Under the pieces are notes generated by a model, which was not told the origin of the DNA, did not search any database, and was given only the letters and a program-made list of their open reading frames with translations. 33,364 bases of DNA from Acidobacteriota bacterium (GTDB taxonomy: Bacteria > Acidobacteriota > UBA6911 > RPQK01 > JAPXNP01): positions 1-33,364 of the forward strand of contig JAUVSF010000004.1 of NCBI GenBank assembly GCA_030597245.1. Reading direction: 5' to 3'. Positions within the stretch are counted from its first letter, which is position 1, and the number at the start of each line of letters is the position of its first letter. This document shows, one piece after another, positions 26,101 to 32,471 of the stretch. Both the position numbers and the translations under genes were made by a program.

Positions 26101-26163
26101 TGCGAGCTTCTCCCGTATCTTGCTCAGATCCAAACTGACAGTCCTTGATTTCTTCGTTCTCAT
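23155..26163 (-). CDS. actB: Alternative Complex III Fe-S/molybdopterin-like subunit ActB
   Basis: A 1002-residue peripheral subunit. Residues 62-67 (RRRFLQ) begin a Tat signal ending in LSAC (Cys81), so it is probably a Tat-exported lipoprotein. A large molybdopterin-oxidoreductase-like region follows; in known ActB proteins it has lost the molybdenum cofactor. Residues about 773-945 are the ferredoxin-like part with four cysteine groups: CIGCNACVIAC, CQQCENAPCESVCP, CIGTRYCSNNCP (Thr replacing one Cys, expected for a 3Fe-4S cluster) and CTYCVQ with CQQVCP. This gives three 4Fe-4S and one 3Fe-4S as in characterised ACIII. The ATG at 26163 overlaps the actA stop as ATGA. An in-frame TTG three codons earlier is less likely. 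Confidence 0.96.
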   Translation of the reverse strand: MRTKKSRTVSLDLSKIREKLAGATGPKYWRSLEELADTEEFQTYIKREFPENANTWTDPVGRRRFLQLMGASLAFAGLSACTRQPEERLVPFVRAPEELIPGKPQFYASAMPLCGYGHGVLVESHDGRPTKIEGNPRHPASLGATSLYTQASILDLYDPDRAQVVTNGGRVRTWEVLVASLTSQMEQFRLNKGQGLRFLSGTVTSPTLGSQLERLLEQLPEAQWHQYEPLNLDNIHEGSRAAFGKFANPCYRFDEAQVVLSLDADFLFTGPGAIRYTKDFSSARRAGGPNPRMNRLYMLESSPTVTGTLADHRLSVNPGQIEALVLLLARELGIETSIRRETELESAAWITAAARDLARNRGTSVVLAGDHLPPRVHALIHLINQTLKNQGKTVLLTEPVEVRPSNQAESLRELVNGMAAGRVETLVILGGNPVFDAPADLEFGKSLQSVGLRVHLSAQLNETSELCHWHVPESHYLEAWGDIRAFDGTVSVIQPLIEPLYRSKTACQVMATLLGDSSISSYDLVRQYWQNTGVSIDFEMWWRRTVHDGLIEDSSAPEQLLSVNQETVLDAWANSGTTEETGLELILRPDPSILDGRFANNGWLQELPKPLTKLTWDNAALISPATAEELNLENEQVVELGYQGSTIQAPVWIQPGHPAGAVTLHLGYGRSTAGRVAKGCGFNAYPFRLSNALWGGAGLTLTPTSDRYPLACTQHHFSMEGRNLSREVNLAEFVANPGVIHEMDHDLGEDAALYPPWEYTGYSWGMAVDLNSCIGCNACVIACQAENNIAVVGKDQVSKGREMPWLRIDRYYKGSLDDPDTVHQPVMCQQCENAPCESVCPVAATSHSDEGLNDMVYNRCIGTRYCSNNCPYKVRRFNFFLYSDWQTQTLKLQRNPDVTVRSRGVMEKCTYCVQRINQAKIQSELEDRKVEDGDIVTACQQVCPADAIVFGDLNDPTSRVAQLKKNDRNYTMLDQFNTRPRTSYLARLRNANGEISEKEEQA

Positions 26164-26810
26164 CTGTGACAACTCGAGCAGTTGGTACGGCTTTTGATTT
26201 GATACTCTTCCACGAGTCTTCGCCCCAGTTCCTTCTGGTTCGAAGGTGGAACCCAGCTGACGCTGAATACCTCTTCTCGAGGTCGAACATAGTCTTCAGG
26301 ATTTCGGTGGCACTCGAGGCACCAACCCATGAACAAGGTGTTGACCTGCATCATTAGAGGCATTTGGTCAACCTGGCCATGGCACGTAGTGCAGCCAACC
26401 CCTTTCTTCACGTGGATGCTGTGATTGAAGTAAACAAAGTCGGGTAAATCGTGGACTCGAACCCATTGTAGAGGTGTCCCGGTTCGGTAGCTTTCTCGAA
26501 CCGGCTCCAGGATAGGTGCTTCAGTCCAAACCTGGGAGTGACAGCCCATGCACGTGTGTGTCGGAGGAATCCCTGCGCTGGAGCTTACCTCCACCGACGT
26601 GTGGCAGTAGCGGCAGTCAATCCCCAAACCATTCACGTGGTGCTTGTGACTGAACATCACCGGTTGTTCGCGGAATACGTTGACCTGGCTGAAGTACACT
26701 GAGTAATAGCCTTGATAGTACGCTAAGCCGAGGCCCGCGGCCAGCACCACAACCACACCCACCAGGATCCGTATGAGTATGTTAATATTTGGATGAAACA
26801 GCTGTGCCAT
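26160..26810 (-). CDS. actA: Alternative Complex III pentahaem cytochrome c ActA
   Basis: A 216-residue membrane-anchored multihaem cytochrome, first gene of the operon. One N-terminal helix (about 12-34) anchors it; the rest is periplasmic. Five haem c sites are visible in order: CRYCH, CMGCH, CTTCH, CLECH and CSSCH, the last right at the C terminus. Distal His residues such as FSHKHH and FNHSIH match the class III-like haem pattern of ActA. It carries electrons between the ActB clusters and ActE or the oxidase. The ATG at 26810 has a weak GGAAG upstream. About 240 bases upstream separate it from the divergent DedA-like gene and should contain the operon promoter, though I could not pick a clear one. 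Confidence 0.95.
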   Translation of the reverse strand: MAQLFHPNINILIRILVGVVVVLAAGLGLAYYQGYYSVYFSQVNVFREQPVMFSHKHHVNGLGIDCRYCHTSVEVSSSAGIPPTHTCMGCHSQVWTEAPILEPVRESYRTGTPLQWVRVHDLPDFVYFNHSIHVKKGVGCTTCHGQVDQMPLMMQVNTLFMGWCLECHRNPEDYVRPREEVFSVSWVPPSNQKELGRRLVEEYQIKSRTNCSSCHR

Positions 26811-27034
26811 AAAGCCAAATCTTCCAGTCAGATGCTGCTATGGACTCCCCTGTATTTACACTTAAATGAAAAAAAGGAAAGACTGAAAAAGTCATCATAG
26901 CATTTCTCAATTTGCCGTGAGATGGTAACGTCCCCAAGACTTGAATTTCGGCGAGTGGGTTTAGTTGTTTGGTCTTAGGCTCCGCGTTGCCGTCCCTGTA
27001 TCAGCGCATGTGAAGAGAGGGCCGTAAGAACTGC
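26811..27034. other. Divergent intergenic region between actA and the DedA-like gene
   Basis: About 224 bases lie between actA (leftward) and the promoter of the rightward DedA-like gene. A small hairpin (GACT/AGTC around GAAAA, near 26881-26893) and A-rich DNA near 26868-26880 are the only structure I see. The respiratory operon promoter must lie here or be internal, but no convincing -35/-10 pair stands out on the minus strand. Confidence 0.3.
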
Positions 27035-27040
27035 TATAAT
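27035..27040 (+). promoter_or_regulatory. Perfect TATAAT -10 box just before the DedA-like start codon
   Basis: TATAAT lies nine bases before the TTG at 27050. Transcription would be expected to start near 27047, leaving almost no leader, so the mRNA may be leaderless. No good -35 is seen 17 bases upstream (TGAAGA at 27011-27016 with 18-base spacing is the nearest). No ribosome site precedes the gene, which supports the idea. The dgt start at 32472 shows the same layout. Confidence 0.5.
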
Positions 27041-27049
27041 CCGCTGATC

Positions 27050-27652
27050 TTGGGATTGGAAAAGGTCAACATCTTTCGACGGTTGTACAATTGGGTTCTG
27101 GGTCTTTCCGAGAGTCGATACGGGAGCTGGGCCCTATTTGGTATTGCGGTCGCTGAATCTTCGTTTTTCCCCGTCCCTCCCGACGTACTTCTGATTGCTC
27201 TCGCAGTCGGAGCCCCGAAGAAGGCGTTGCGCTTTGCGGGTGTGTGTACAGCTGGATCGGTTTTAGGTGCCTCCATCGGGTATTTGCTGGGTTGGGAATT
27301 GTACGAATTGGTGGGTCGGAAGATCATAGGTTTCTATTCGGCTGAGGAGAGCTATGCTGCAGTGAAGGTGCTTTACGAACGGTGGGATGCAGTGGCGGTC
27401 ATGGTTGCCGGTTTTACTCCGATCCCGTACAAGGTGTTTACGATTGCGGCGGGGGCGTTCCAGATCAATTTTGCTACGTTTATGCTGGCTTCTCTCGTGA
27501 GTCGAGGTGCTCGATTTTTCCTGATCGGGGCGTTGATCTGGTGGTTGGGACCTGGGATTAGGGACTTCATTGACCGATACTTTAACTGGTTGGTGATCCT
27601 GTTCGTTATCTTGCTCATCGGTGGATTTGTAGCCGTGAAATATGTTATGTAG
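27050..27652 (+). CDS. VTT-domain membrane protein (DedA/YqaA-like)
   Basis: A 200-residue inner-membrane protein of the VTT (SNARE-associated/DedA) superfamily, closest in style to YqaA. Diagnostic parts are [59 protein letters not shown] and [18 protein letters not shown], followed by a last helix ([17 protein letters not shown]). DedA proteins are tied to membrane lipid turnover, including undecaprenyl phosphate recycling, and to membrane-potential homeostasis; the exact substrate here is unknown. The start TTG 27050 is not certain. TTG 27056 is also in frame and neither has a ribosome site, while a TATAAT box lies just upstream. It stands alone in front of tRNA-Pro. Confidence 0.85.
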   Translation: MGLEKVNIFRRLYNWVLGLSESRYGSWALFGIAVAESSFFPVPPDVLLIALAVGAPKKALRFAGVCTAGSVLGASIGYLLGWELYELVGRKIIGFYSAEESYAAVKVLYERWDAVAVMVAGFTPIPYKVFTIAAGAFQINFATFMLASLVSRGARFFLIGALIWWLGPGIRDFIDRYFNWLVILFVILLIGGFVAVKYVM

Positions 27653-27753
27653 ACCCCTTACACTTCAGCCGAAGTTGGAAACCAGGGGAGTGGCTGGGGA
27701 TTGACTGTCCTTGGAGCAGTCGAGAAAGACGATTCCAACTATCAAAGCACTGG

Positions 27754-27830
<77 letters not shown>

Positions 27831-27963
27831 TTACCTTTCAATCCCTATGGGCTGGCGTTGGTTTTCGGTGCAGTTTCCGAATCGGAATTTTTGATCACCA
27901 AATAAGCCCGAAAAGCATTCTTGGCCGAAGTTACGAAGCCCCGGGGATACAGAGAGGCCTCGT

Positions 27964-28239
27964 TTGGAGAAGAAAGCGCATCATTGCACAGTCAGTGGAA
28001 GAGTCCAGGGAGTAGGTTTTCGTTACTTTGTGTATCGGCACGCCACCTCTTTGCATTTAGGTGGGTGGGTGCGGAATAAGGACAATGGGGATGTTGAAGC
28101 GCATGTCGAGGGGGGGCAAGAAGATGTGCTGAAACTGGAGCGTTTGATAAGGAAAGGACCTCCGTTTTCGTTTGTTTCCGAGTGTCGGCTTCGAGAGGTT
28201 CCAGTTGAAGGATTTGAGACTTTTTCAATTGCCAGGTAA
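27964..28239 (+). CDS. acyP: Acylphosphatase
   Basis: A 91-residue cytosolic enzyme hydrolysing acyl phosphates such as acetyl phosphate or 1,3-bisphosphoglycerate. The fold signature is complete: VSGRVQGVGFRYFVYRHA with the phosphate-binding Arg20, then GGWVRNKDNGDVEAHVEG with the catalytic Asn38, and a C-terminal strand (EGFETFSIAR). Length is normal for the family. The start is TTG 27964, with GAGAGG seven bases before it. The apt gene follows after nine bases, so they are probably co-transcribed. Confidence 0.96.
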   Translation: MEKKAHHCTVSGRVQGVGFRYFVYRHATSLHLGGWVRNKDNGDVEAHVEGGQEDVLKLERLIRKGPPFSFVSECRLREVPVEGFETFSIAR

Positions 28240-28248
28240 GGAAGTTTG

Positions 28249-28767
28249 ATGGACGAACTGAAGAAGAAAATTCGAGAGATTCCGGACTTTCCCAAGCCCG
28301 GAATACTTTTTTACGATGTAACGACTCTGTTGAAAGACCCGGAAGGACTTCGAGCGGCAGTCGATGTGTTCACCCAGCGCTATGCTGACAGAGGGATCAG
28401 CAAAGTCCTGGGGATTGAATCTCGAGGTTTCATTCTGGGTCCTGTGTTGGCCTACAATCTGAATGCCGGCTTTGTACCTGTCAGAAAGAAGGGAAAGCTG
28501 CCTGCTGAGACCCTCAGTGTTTCGTACGAGTTGGAATACGGGACGGACACCCTCGAGATTCATAAAGATGCGGTTGAGCCGGGCGAACGAATCCTTATCA
28601 TCGACGATCTGATCGCTACTGGTGGCACTGCAGCCGCCACGGTTGAATTGGCGAGGGCCCTTGATGCTGATCTGGCGGAAGTAGCATTTCTGATCGAATT
28701 GAGCTTTCTCAATGGGCGCGCAAGAATCCCTTCGGATTTGCCGGTTTTCTCGGTATTGAAATACTGA
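28249..28767 (+). CDS. apt: Adenine phosphoribosyltransferase
   Basis: A 172-residue purine-salvage enzyme turning adenine and PRPP into AMP in the cytosol. The N terminus ([21 protein letters not shown]) is the classical Apt opening; residues near 60 ([17 protein letters not shown]) and the PRPP loop ([20 protein letters not shown]) complete the active site. Length is standard. The ATG at 28249 with AAGGAAG just upstream is preferred to the TTG one codon earlier. It is the last gene of the small acyP-apt unit; the downstream region is the palindrome-rich element at 28812-28972. Confidence 0.98.
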   Translation: MDELKKKIREIPDFPKPGILFYDVTTLLKDPEGLRAAVDVFTQRYADRGISKVLGIESRGFILGPVLAYNLNAGFVPVRKKGKLPAETLSVSYELEYGTDTLEIHKDAVEPGERILIIDDLIATGGTAAATVELARALDADLAEVAFLIELSFLNGRARIPSDLPVFSVLKY

Positions 28768-28811
28768 ATTCCGGGGTGTGTCACCCGTACAAGGGGTTCC
28801 AAGACTGCTTC

Positions 28812-28972
28812 CGTAACGCTGGTACCTTTGCCGGGACGGCGGGGCTTAGAGTTCGTAGCGCCGGCTTCCAGCCGGCAGTCGCCAACTTGGCGACGGTTGG
28901 GGAGCGGAAACCTGGAGACTTTTTTGTTCCGGGGCTTGAAGCCCCGGTGCCGGCAAGGATGCCGGTGTTACG
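28812..28972. repeat. Composite palindromic repeat between convergent genes
   Basis: This 161-base element contains several palindromes in a row. GCCGGCTTCCAGCCGGC (28860-28876) and GTCGCCAACTTGGCGAC (28878-28894) are followed by CCGGGGCTTGAAGCCCCGG (28929-28947) and a CCGGCA/TGCCGG hairpin (28950-28965). Its ends, CGTAACGCTGG and CCGGTGTTACG, are themselves inverted repeats matching at 9 of 11 positions. It lies between apt (plus) and the LarA-family gene (minus), whose ends face each other, so it may end transcription from both sides or act as a REP-like element. A T-run (28919-28925) precedes rather than follows the strongest hairpin, so it is not a classical terminator. Confidence 0.75.
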
Positions 28973-28982
28973 TTCTCCGATC

Positions 28983-30266
28983 CTAGCCCTCATTCAGGCG
29001 GTAAAGAATCTCGCCGGCTCTGGGGACTTTGAGGTAGCCCTCTCCGTTAGCTTCCCAGGTATCCGGGTTCACCTTATCAGGGTCGATATACCCGAGGTTG
29101 AGGTTTGCGCAGTGCTCGGGGGAAATCTGTGTCGCCAGAACCACGCTGACTCTCGGAGTCTCCACTCCGGTTTCGGCATTGTAACTGCCAAGGCCCCGGA
29201 CGTGTGTGCTATGAGCGAGGACTCCTCCTGGATAATCCTTGTACTTGTCCCACTGTTTCACGAAAAACTCGCAGGTATGGTATCCGATCTCGTCGAGCAG
29301 CCGCCCATGAGAGTAACTCACCTCGCTGATATGCGGAGCGTAGATAATCACTTCACCGCCATCCTCGACAACCGGTTCCAGCTTGTACATACCCTTCGCT
29401 GCGGTCCAGATATCGTCGTACATCTCGGGCATGATCGAGAGAACTCGTTTTACGGGCTTCGCAAGCCTGCGAATGTGCAGCTTTGAGGAAAGACTCGCCG
29501 CTTCACGGAAGGCTTCTTCAGGAGTGCCCGTATAGACTCCTGCAACACCCTCGCCTTTCACCACGAGACTGCAGCAGAGCTTCTTGACATCTATCATCGA
29601 AGCGGCCCGATCTATGATCTTGCGAACCGGAGTGTCGACCGTTCCAATAACCTCATAGCTGCTGATGACGGCCCCAAGCCAGTGAGAGTAGTTAATAACT
29701 TCGGGACCGCTGATTCCAGGAAAGAAGTATTTGTTACCCCCGGAGAATCCGGCCACTTCGTGAGGAAATGTCGGACCACAGATTACCAGCAGATCATAGT
29801 CCAGGACCATTTTGTTCAATGTCACCGGGACGTCGCGCAACAGTCCTGCATCGTGGGGCAGGTACCGGATACTCTCACCGACAATCGTCTGAATCTCCGA
29901 TTTGGATATAGTTCCCAGCGTCACGAAAGTTTCAGGGTCAGCCCAAAGGTGATTGTAAAGTCCGATGCTCCTGAACTCTGTTGTCCTTTCCTGGGGAGAA
30001 ATCCCAACCAGCTGACAGAGTTCTGAGTCGCTAAGGGGTTGGTGAGTTCCAAGGGCCACAAGGTAATCCAACTTCCTGGTGACCGGAGAAAGCACTTCGT
30101 GAAAGAGTCTGAAAAAGAGGGGAATGGGGGCAGTTCGGGTCTTATCAGGGATGATTACGAGGACACGTTTGTTTCCAATCTCCTGATGAGCAAACGTCTT
30201 TTTCAGAATCTGTCGGATGTCGTCTGCCTGCAAGTAAGTTTCTTTGTTACCGGCACCGACTAGCAT
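28983..30266 (-). CDS. LarA-family nickel-dependent 2-hydroxyacid racemase/epimerase
   Basis: A 427-residue cytosolic protein of the lactate racemase family, which swaps the configuration of 2-hydroxy acids using a nickel-pincer nucleotide. Markers include IPDKTR (39-44), ALGTHQPLSDSEL (71-83) and FPHEVAGFSGGNKYFFPGISG (167-187). Spacing of key residues equals that of Lactobacillus LarA as I know it. His169 to Lys179 is 10 residues (174 to 184 in LarA, the lysine linking the cofactor) and Lys179 to His195 is 16 (184 to 200, the nickel ligand). His106 may match the second catalytic His. The ATG at 30266 has AGGAG seven bases upstream; an upstream extension is rejected. It follows the UxuB-like SDR after ten bases. 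LarB/C/E are not in the window. The substrate is probably a sugar acid, not certainly lactate. Confidence 0.9.
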   Translation of the reverse strand: MLVGAGNKETYLQADDIRQILKKTFAHQEIGNKRVLVIIPDKTRTAPIPLFFRLFHEVLSPVTRKLDYLVALGTHQPLSDSELCQLVGISPQERTTEFRSIGLYNHLWADPETFVTLGTISKSEIQTIVGESIRYLPHDAGLLRDVPVTLNKMVLDYDLLVICGPTFPHEVAGFSGGNKYFFPGISGPEVINYSHWLGAVISSYEVIGTVDTPVRKIIDRAASMIDVKKLCCSLVVKGEGVAGVYTGTPEEAFREAASLSSKLHIRRLAKPVKRVLSIMPEMYDDIWTAAKGMYKLEPVVEDGGEVIIYAPHISEVSYSHGRLLDEIGYHTCEFFVKQWDKYKDYPGGVLAHSTHVRGLGSYNAETGVETPRVSVVLATQISPEHCANLNLGYIDPDKVNPDTWEANGEGYLKVPRAGEILYRLNEG

Positions 30267-30276
30267 GGCAACTCTC

Positions 30277-31110
30277 CTATACTCCGCTGAACGCCTGGAA
30301 ACCGCCGTCGATAGGCAGGACAACACCGGTGACAAAGGAAGATGCTGGAGAAAGGAGCCAGAGAACAGCTCCGATCAGGTCGCTGGGTTCCCCGAAACGC
30401 CTGGCTGGGGTGTGGTCAATGATGGCCTGCCCCCTCGCAGTGAGTTTCTCCGACTCAGAGTCGATCAGCAGAAACCGGTTCTGTTCCGTCAAAAAGAATC
30501 CCGGAGCCACAGCATTGACGCGGATTGTCGGAGAGTATTCTTGTGCCATGTGGACCGCGAGCCACTGAGTGAAGTTACTCACACCGGCCTTCGCCGCCGA
30601 ATAGGCAGGAATACGTGTCAGAGGACGAAATGCGTTCATAGAGGAGATGTTTAGAATAATCCCCTCTCCACGCTCGGCCATCATTCTTCCGGCGGCCTGC
30701 GAAGGGAGGATCGTTCCGAGCAGGTTAAGGTCAAACACAAATCTCAGTGCCTCGGCCGGCAAGTCGAAAAACGACAACTCGGGTGCCGTTGTAGCTTTTG
30801 GGCTATTTCCTCCAGCCCCGTTGATAAGACAGTCCAGCTTGCCGAATTCAGAGGTGACTCGGTCGAACGCCCGGTCAACGCTTTCCTTATCGAGCGCATC
30901 ACAGTATTCGACAAAGTAAGGACTTTGGCTCTGTTCCAGCCGGTCTCTCCATCGCTCTGAACCATCCGGCCGCTTGTCAAGTATCGCCACACTGGCACCA
31001 CATTCAGCCAGGGTACAGGCCAGCTCTCCGCACAGGACTCCCGCACCGCCTGTGATGGCGACTGATATCCCCCTGAAATTGTAAGCCTCCAGAATCTCCT
31101 GATATGTCAA
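30277..31110 (-). CDS. SDR-family oxidoreductase, UxuB-like (D-mannonate oxidoreductase)
   Basis: A 277-residue short-chain dehydrogenase. The nucleotide site is VAITGGAGVLCGELACTLAE (residues 17-36). NGAGGNSPKATT (97-108) follows, and the catalytic set is Ser156 or Ser157 (NISSMNAFRPLT) with Tyr170 and Lys174 (YSAAKAG). The stretch NISSMNAFRPLTRIPAYSAA, the later APGFFLTEQNRFLL and the end SSFVTGVVLPIDGGFQAFSGV are typical of the SDR branch annotated as D-mannonate oxidoreductase, which interconverts D-fructuronate and D-mannonate in glucuronate breakdown. The start is TTG 31110, with GGAGGG eight bases upstream. It is followed closely by the LarA-family gene, making a two-gene unit. No uxuA or uxaC lies within the window. 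Confidence 0.92.
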   Translation of the reverse strand: MTYQEILEAYNFRGISVAITGGAGVLCGELACTLAECGASVAILDKRPDGSERWRDRLEQSQSPYFVEYCDALDKESVDRAFDRVTSEFGKLDCLINGAGGNSPKATTAPELSFFDLPAEALRFVFDLNLLGTILPSQAAGRMMAERGEGIILNISSMNAFRPLTRIPAYSAAKAGVSNFTQWLAVHMAQEYSPTIRVNAVAPGFFLTEQNRFLLIDSESEKLTARGQAIIDHTPARRFGEPSDLIGAVLWLLSPASSFVTGVVLPIDGGFQAFSGV

Positions 31111-31191
31111 GAGTCGTCCCTCCGAATTGTCTGGTTATCCAGCGACCGTCCCTGCTACTAAACCGGATAATTGCCGGGAGCGCAGGCCAAG

Positions 31192-32013
31192 TTAGCTCTC
31201 AAGCTCTTCCGATTCTGTATCAGCTGGAACTTCTTCCGGAACAGCTTCCCTCCCCAGTAATGACTCGAGGCGACGCACTTCAGCCTGTGCTGCAGTAGCT
31301 GTAGCTGAACCTGCATGTTCTGAGGTGACCTGCCTGTAACGTGTCAAAGCTTCCTCGAGATTACCGGTAAGTTCCAGATTCCGCGCGAGACGCATCAAAG
31401 CCAAATCCACGGGCAAGCCCCCCGAAGGGTCCGCGACAATCCGTTCGTATAGTTCAACGGCCTGCTCATGGTTTCCTTCGGCCACCGCAATTTGAGCCAA
31501 GGCGTTACGGGCCATGTTCTTAACGTCTGTCCAGGAAGATTCATCAATGGCCATCTGCAGCTCTTGTCCTGCTTCCTGGGTCCTTTCCAGTTCAATAAGG
31601 CTCAAGCCTGCGTAATATCTGGACATTCCTCCCAACCAGAAGCCCGAGTATTCATCAGCCACAGTCCTGAAAGCCTCCAGGGACTCCTCGAATCTCTCCT
31701 GAGAGGTTGTAAACCGGTACTTGGTCTGTTGATCGAGCGCACTTGGATCCAGTGCGGGGTCGGTCTGATCCTCCTCGTCCACCGGCGCATGAAATTTCTC
31801 CATGGCATCAGAGAATGCAACCTGAACCTTGGCATCCCTCGATTCCTGATATTTGCTCCACAAAACCGTGACCACACCTATCAATATGATCAACCCCACA
31901 GCCACGAGAATGTAGTTTAGGTTTCGGATAAGCCAACCAGACGTCTCGGTGAGAGTCCTGCGAATAGCGTCTTCCCGAACGATCTCTTTGCGAGTTAATC
32001 GCTTAGCTGCCAA
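31192..32013 (-). CDS. Membrane-anchored tetratricopeptide (YfgM-like) protein
   Basis: A 273-residue protein with one transmembrane helix (about 30-50, NYILVAVGLIILIGVVTVLW) and a periplasmic alpha-helical part. Helical pairs resembling TPR units lie at about 110-245 (SLEAFRTVADEYSGFWLGGMS, AGLSLIELERTQEAGQELQ, AVAEGNHEQAVELYERIV, ARNLELTGNLEEALTRYRQV), and the tail is acidic (Glu/Ser/Pro rich). The layout matches the YfgM/tetratricopeptide-like ancillary translocon family, which helps exported proteins near SecYEG; the link is by similarity of layout only. The start is TTG 32013, fixed by GGAGGAGGAA seven bases upstream (32021-32030). It is read toward the SDR/LarA pair, 81 bases away. Confidence 0.8.
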   Translation of the reverse strand: MAAKRLTRKEIVREDAIRRTLTETSGWLIRNLNYILVAVGLIILIGVVTVLWSKYQESRDAKVQVAFSDAMEKFHAPVDEEDQTDPALDPSALDQQTKYRFTTSQERFEESLEAFRTVADEYSGFWLGGMSRYYAGLSLIELERTQEAGQELQMAIDESSWTDVKNMARNALAQIAVAEGNHEQAVELYERIVADPSGGLPVDLALMRLARNLELTGNLEEALTRYRQVTSEHAGSATATAAQAEVRRLESLLGREAVPEEVPADTESEELES

Positions 32014-32055
32014 GAGAGTTCCTCCTCCGTCCAATACTGGGCTAGGGGCTCGAAC

Positions 32056-32070
32056 AGTGTCCGGGACACT
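32056..32070. repeat. Perfect palindrome AGTGTCCGGGACACT
   Basis: Two 7-base arms around a single G form a perfect palindrome about 43 bases upstream of the TPR gene start on the minus strand. Position and symmetry would suit an operator. I also recall similar GTGTCC...GGACAC words as dispersed elements in environmental bacterial genomes. No T-run follows, so a terminator is unlikely. Confidence 0.45.
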
Positions 32071-32184
32071 TGCTTTCTCAGTGGGATTCAGACCCCAGAT
32101 TGCGGGTCTAGACTGCGATCGAGATCCCCCGGTCCGTTAGGTACCCTAGTTTTCGTCCTAAGTTCTTTTGTCCAATGACAGAAA

Positions 32185-32258
32185 TGCGCCTGGCAGGACT
32201 CGAACCTGCGGCGCAGGGGTTAGGAACCCCTTGCTCTATCCTACTGAGCTACAGGCGC
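32185..32258 (-). tRNA. tRNA-Arg (anticodon CCU)
   Basis: On the minus strand the cloverleaf has the acceptor GCGCCTG/CAGGCGC with A73 and the D arm GCTC/GAGC. The anticodon arm is AGGGG-TTCCTAA-CCCCT with CCT in the loop, and the T arm GCAGG-TTCGAGT-CCTGC. It reads AGG codons. The 3' CCA is not encoded (TTT follows A73), unlike tRNA-Pro in this window. It lies between the TPR gene and dgt. Confidence 0.97.
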
Positions 32259-32457
32259 AACCTGAAAAGCGTAAGTGTAGCAGATTAGATCATTCGTATT
32301 CCACGGTCCCGGAGCCTTACACTGCATCAGCCTGCGCCTTCGCTACCGCTCGGTCCTGTGCCCGTTTCGTACCTTCGTAAAACGAGTGAAACTGGAATCG
32401 CACCCCTGTATTTCTGCATCTCGAATCCTGCCCCCTGCTGTTTCTCATAAGACGCCC

Positions 32458-32463
32458 TATAAT
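32458..32463 (+). promoter_or_regulatory. Perfect TATAAT -10 box just before the dgt start codon
   Basis: TATAAT ends eight bases before the ATG at 32472, so the transcript would begin within about two bases of the start codon. There is no ribosome site upstream of the ATG and no good -35 (CTGCTG at 32435-32440). The same layout occurs at 27035-27040 before the DedA-like gene. Confidence 0.55.
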
Positions 32464-32471
32464 GGTCCGTT

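Noticed and set aside
23155-26163. Formate dehydrogenase or other molybdoenzyme identity for the 1002-residue protein
   Set aside because: The Fe-S arrangement with CIGTRYC, the Tat lipoprotein leader and the neighbours ActA and ActE fit ActB; in that family the molybdenum site is lost.
28919-28947. Rho-independent terminator after apt
   Set aside because: The T-run comes before the strong hairpin on the plus strand, and on the minus strand an A-rich stretch follows it, so neither orientation gives the hairpin-then-T order.
28781-28993. Open frame of 70 codons on the minus strand (contains AGWKPALRTL)
   Set aside because: It is a translation of the composite palindromic element and not a gene.
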